16,801 bases of DNA from Modestobacter sp. (GTDB taxonomy: Bacteria; Actinomycetota; Actinomycetes; Mycobacteriales; Geodermatophilaceae): assembly GCA_025965635.1 (NCBI GenBank), contig JAOPWO010000242.1:1-16801 (forward strand), read 5' to 3'. The position numbers and the translations under genes are program-made. Shown piece by piece: positions 14,826 to 16,801 of the stretch (the first letter of the stretch is position 1; every line of letters begins with the position of its first letter). The notes under the pieces were generated by a model, which worked only from the letters and a program-made list of their open reading frames with translations, had not been told where the DNA came from and made no database searches.

Positions 14826-14852
14826 AGGAGGACCGACGCCCCGGAGATCGAC

Positions 14853-15473
14853 ATGAACGCCACCACCCGCACCCGCACCGCCCGCAAGGTCATCGGCTCA
14901 CTCGGCGTCATCGGCGCCGCGGCCGCCGTCGCCGGCCTGGGCACCTTCGGCACGTTCACCGACAGCACCACCCCCCTCAACGCCACCGTCGCCACCGGCA
15001 CCCTCTCGATCAACCTCACCGCCGCCCACGACACCGGCACGCTGAACATGGCCGCCACCAACTTCGTGCCCGGCGACTCCCTCACCCGCTCGGTCAACCT
15101 GGTCAACAACGGCACCACCAACTTCAGCGCCCTCAACCTGGCCGCCACCCCCTCCGACGCCACCAAGACCAGCCTGCTCACCACCGACCAGGTCAACGGC
15201 CTCAAGCTCAGCGTCAAGTCCTGCTCCACCGGCTGGACCAGGCCCACGTCCACCACCTACGCCTGCTCCGGCACCACCAAGACCCTGGTCAACAACGCGC
15301 CCGCCGTCGGCAACTTCGCCCTGCCCACCCCGGCCAGCATCGCCGCCGGCGGCACCGACCACCTCATCATCAGCCTCGCCCTGCCCACCGACGCCGGCAA
15401 CCAGTTCCAGGGCCTGTCCAGCGGCCTGTCCCTCACCTTCGGCGGCACCCAGGCGGACGGCACCACCCGCTGA
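14853..15473 (+). CDS. TasA-family secreted protein with SipW-type signal peptide
   Basis: 206 residues. The N-terminus has a basic T-R-T-A-R-K start, a hydrophobic core K-V-I-G-S-L-G-V-I-G-A-A-A-A-V-A-G-L-G (12-30) and the junction T-F-G-T-F-T-D-S-T-T, which matches the SipW-dependent signal peptide class (…G(T/A)(F/Y)A(x)F(T/S)DS…). The mature part is Thr/Ser/Asn/Ala-rich, low in charge and apparently all beta, with N-A-T-V-A-T-G-T-L-S-I-N-L near its start and S-V-N-L-V-N-N-G-T as in the TasA/camelysin fold. Two cysteines (near residues 124 and 135) could form a disulfide. Family members such as Bacillus TasA form extracellular fibres or are cell-surface proteases. The adjacent signal peptidase gene strongly supports the assignment. 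Third positions are almost all C, unlike genes to the left. Confidence 0.85.
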   Translation: MNATTRTRTARKVIGSLGVIGAAAAVAGLGTFGTFTDSTTPLNATVATGTLSINLTAAHDTGTLNMAATNFVPGDSLTRSVNLVNNGTTNFSALNLAATPSDATKTSLLTTDQVNGLKLSVKSCSTGWTRPTSTTYACSGTTKTLVNNAPAVGNFALPTPASIAAGGTDHLIISLALPTDAGNQFQGLSSGLSLTFGGTQADGTTR

Positions 15474-15474
15474 C

Positions 15475-15501
15475 CAGCGGAACCCGCCCGCCCAACCGCT
15501 G
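15475..15501 (+). promoter_or_regulatory. Weak inverted repeat in the TasA-like/SipW gap
   Basis: CAGCGG (15475-15480) and CCGCTG (15496-15501) are exact reverse complements around a 15-base C-rich loop, directly after the TasA-like stop. A partial attenuator that makes more of the secreted protein than of its peptidase would fit. With six pairs and a long loop it may be incidental. Confidence 0.25.
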
Positions 15502-15520
15502 ACGACACCGAGGACCCGCC

Positions 15521-16204
15521 ATGACCGCCGCCCTGCTGGCGCCCCGCGCCACCCACCCCGGAACCGGGGCCACCCTGCCCCGGATCCCGGCGCAGCCCAC
15601 CACGGCCACCACCGCCCGCACCACCGCCAGCACCGCCCGCGGCACCACCGCCGGCACCGCCAGCACCGGCGCCTGGAAGCGGACCGCCGCCCAGCTCTCC
15701 CGCTGGACGGCCCACCTGGTGATGCTCCTGGCCATCGTCGTCTTCGCCGGCCTCGCCATCGGACCCCACGTCCTGGGCTACCGCACCATGACCATGCTCA
15801 CCGGCAGCATGGCCCCCGAGATCAACCCCGGCGACGTCATCGTCGTCACCCCCCTCCCGATCTCCGAAGTCCGAGCCGGGATGGTCATCAGCTACCACAT
15901 CCCCGTCGACGACCACCGCCTCGTCAGCCACCGGGTCCTCTCCGCCCAGACCAGCCCCGACGGCGCCGTCACCGTCCAGACCAAGGGCGACGCCAACGAC
16001 GCCCCCGACCCCTGGCAGGCCACCCTCCACGGCGACACCGCCTGGCAGGTCACCGCCGTCATCCCCCACCTCGGCACCCTCATCCAGACCCTCCGCACCC
16101 CCATCGTCAGCCAGGCCCTCGTCTACGGCGCCCCCACCCTCCTCGCCGGCTGGCTCCTCCTCTCCATCTGGCGCCCCACCCACACCCAGGACGACCAGCG
16201 ATGA
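15521..16204 (+). CDS. sipW: SipW/ER-type signal peptidase I
   Basis: 227 residues from an ATG with GAGGA six bases upstream. A 50-residue Thr/Ala-rich cytoplasmic leader precedes the first membrane helix (about 64-82, A-H-L-V-M-L-L-A-I-V-V-F-A-G-L-A-I). The catalytic serine is S96 in L-T-G-S-M-A-P, followed by I-N-P-G-D-V-I-V-V. The second catalytic position is H137 in L-V-S-H-R-V, histidine rather than lysine, which marks the SipW/archaeal/eukaryotic ER type. T-K-G-D-A-N-D (154-160) is the conserved acidic box. A second membrane helix (about 188-206) precedes a short polar tail. It should cleave the TasA-like protein encoded 47 bases upstream and release it outside. Leucine and valine codons are mainly CTC and GTC in the second half, in contrast with CTG/GTG in flanking genes. 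Its stop overlaps the next ATG. Confidence 0.88.
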   Translation: MTAALLAPRATHPGTGATLPRIPAQPTTATTARTTASTARGTTAGTASTGAWKRTAAQLSRWTAHLVMLLAIVVFAGLAIGPHVLGYRTMTMLTGSMAPEINPGDVIVVTPLPISEVRAGMVISYHIPVDDHRLVSHRVLSAQTSPDGAVTVQTKGDANDAPDPWQATLHGDTAWQVTAVIPHLGTLIQTLRTPIVSQALVYGAPTLLAGWLLLSIWRPTHTQDDQR

Positions 16205-16801
16205 CCGGGCGAGTCGACGCGGACAGGAGCGATACCGTGCGGACCGCACTCGTCGTCCACAGCGACACCACCGCCCGCCGGCAGGTCGCCGGGCTCCTGG
16301 CCCTCGGGGGCTGGGAGGTCCGCGAGGCCGCCGACCTGAGCGAGGCCCTGTGCCTGGCCACCGTCTTCGACCTCGACCTGGTGGTCACCGGCACCTCGGT
16401 CGCCGGCGTCCCCGCCCCGCAGGTGCTGGCCGAGGTCCGCCGCGTCGGCTGCACCGCCCGGTTCCTCGTGGTGGGCGATGACCTCACCGACCAGATGCGC
16501 GCGGACTGCGCCGTCGCCGGTGCGCTGGCCTGCCTACCGCGGTCGGTCGACGCCGGGGTACTGCTGGACCTCGTCCTGCGACGTGGCACACCGCCGGCCG
16601 TCGTGCCGGATCGCCGGGACAACATCGAGGTCGAGGACCTGCACGACGCCGACCTGGACGCCGAGCTCATGGACAGGCTGCAGGGCATGTACGAGCACGC
16701 GCTGCCGACCCGGCTGACGGCCATCACCAGCAGCGCCGCCGACGGCAACCCGCCGGCGGTCGCCGCCGCGGCGTTCACGCTGGCCGGCACGAGCGGCCAG
16801 C
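16201..16801 (+). CDS. Partial degenerate receiver plus degenerate Hpt protein, runs off the right edge
   Basis: 200 codons are visible. The ATG at 16201 overlaps the SipW stop (ATGA). A GTG at 16237 with AGGAG seven bases upstream is an equally good start and would begin right at the first receiver strand (R-T-A-L-V-V-H-S-D). Residues 14-128 follow a receiver fold, but key positions are replaced: H20-S21-D22 for the acidic triad, G64 at the phospho-aspartate (L-V-V-T-G-T-S-V-A-G), G92 at the Thr/Ser and R114 at the lysine (C-L-P-R-S). Residues about 152-200 resemble an Hpt helix bundle (A-E-L-M-D-R-L-Q-G-M-Y). The His site A-H-T-L-K-G-S-S reads A-F192-T-L-A195-G-T-S, so phosphotransfer looks impossible. 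The operon position suggests regulation or assembly linked to TasA/SipW. Domain assignment is by eye. Confidence 0.65.
   Translation, partial: MTGRVDADRSDTVRTALVVHSDTTARRQVAGLLALGGWEVREAADLSEALCLATVFDLDLVVTGTSVAGVPAPQVLAEVRRVGCTARFLVVGDDLTDQMRADCAVAGALACLPRSVDAGVLLDLVLRRGTPPAVVPDRRDNIEVEDLHDADLDAELMDRLQGMYEHALPTRLTAITSSAADGNPPAVAAAAFTLAGTSGQ

Noticed and set aside
15600..15665. ACC/GCC-rich run as a microsatellite or CRISPR-like repeat
   Set aside because: The units are irregular and simply encode the Thr/Ala-rich leader of the signal peptidase; there are no conserved repeats with spacers.
1..16801. tRNA, rRNA, riboswitch or insertion sequence
   Set aside because: I saw no tRNA-like TTC-loop context, rRNA segment, transposase frame or paired terminal inverted repeats. 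Small RNAs cannot be excluded by eye.

Overview
The window is very GC-rich (codon third positions almost all G or C), with frequent GTG starts and ATGA/GTGA stop-start overlaps. It encodes typically actinobacterial families: a Ddn-type deazaflavin (F420) oxidoreductase, a siderophore-interacting flavoprotein behind an IdeR/DtxR-like iron box, and a holin-X/DUF3618 envelope operon behind a SigF/SigB-like promoter. I infer an actinobacterial chromosome, possibly of the Geodermatophilaceae; the family-level guess is an impression from memory, not a test.

Layout. Minus strand 78-2662: a luciferase-like monooxygenase, a tiny ORF and a cytosine-deaminase-type amidohydrolase form a tight operon. Plus 3017-4576: a FUSC-type membrane protein, converging on a minus-strand pair (Ddn-like oxidoreductase 4595-5041, D-2-hydroxyacid dehydrogenase 5094-6059). 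Plus 6158-8792: a HerA/DUF853-type ATPase, then a neutral zinc metallopeptidase (HEYGHH). Minus 9086-9931: siderophore-interacting protein. Plus 10258-12343: a three-gene envelope operon ending at a strong hairpin terminator. Plus 12531-14371: a receiver-only response regulator translationally coupled to a PAS histidine kinase. Plus 14853 to the right edge: a TasA-like secreted protein, its SipW-type signal peptidase, and an edge-truncated protein resembling a receiver plus Hpt phosphorelay protein whose phosphorylation residues are replaced.

Three intergenic gaps hold what look like collapsed genes: a possible flavin-monooxygenase scrap (about 2791-2925), an internally deleted NADPH-F420-reductase-like gene (about 8801-8995) and an internally deleted GatB/YqeY-like gene (about 14444-14662). 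No rRNA, tRNA, CRISPR array, insertion sequence or prophage was recognised.

The most interesting part is the right end. The TasA-like and SipW-type genes have a strongly C-biased coding strand unlike their neighbours. They are followed, with a 4-base overlap, by the pseudo-receiver/pseudo-Hpt gene. This looks like a secretion and matrix-fibre module with a non-canonical, phosphorylation-independent signalling partner. The receiver/kinase pair lies just upstream.
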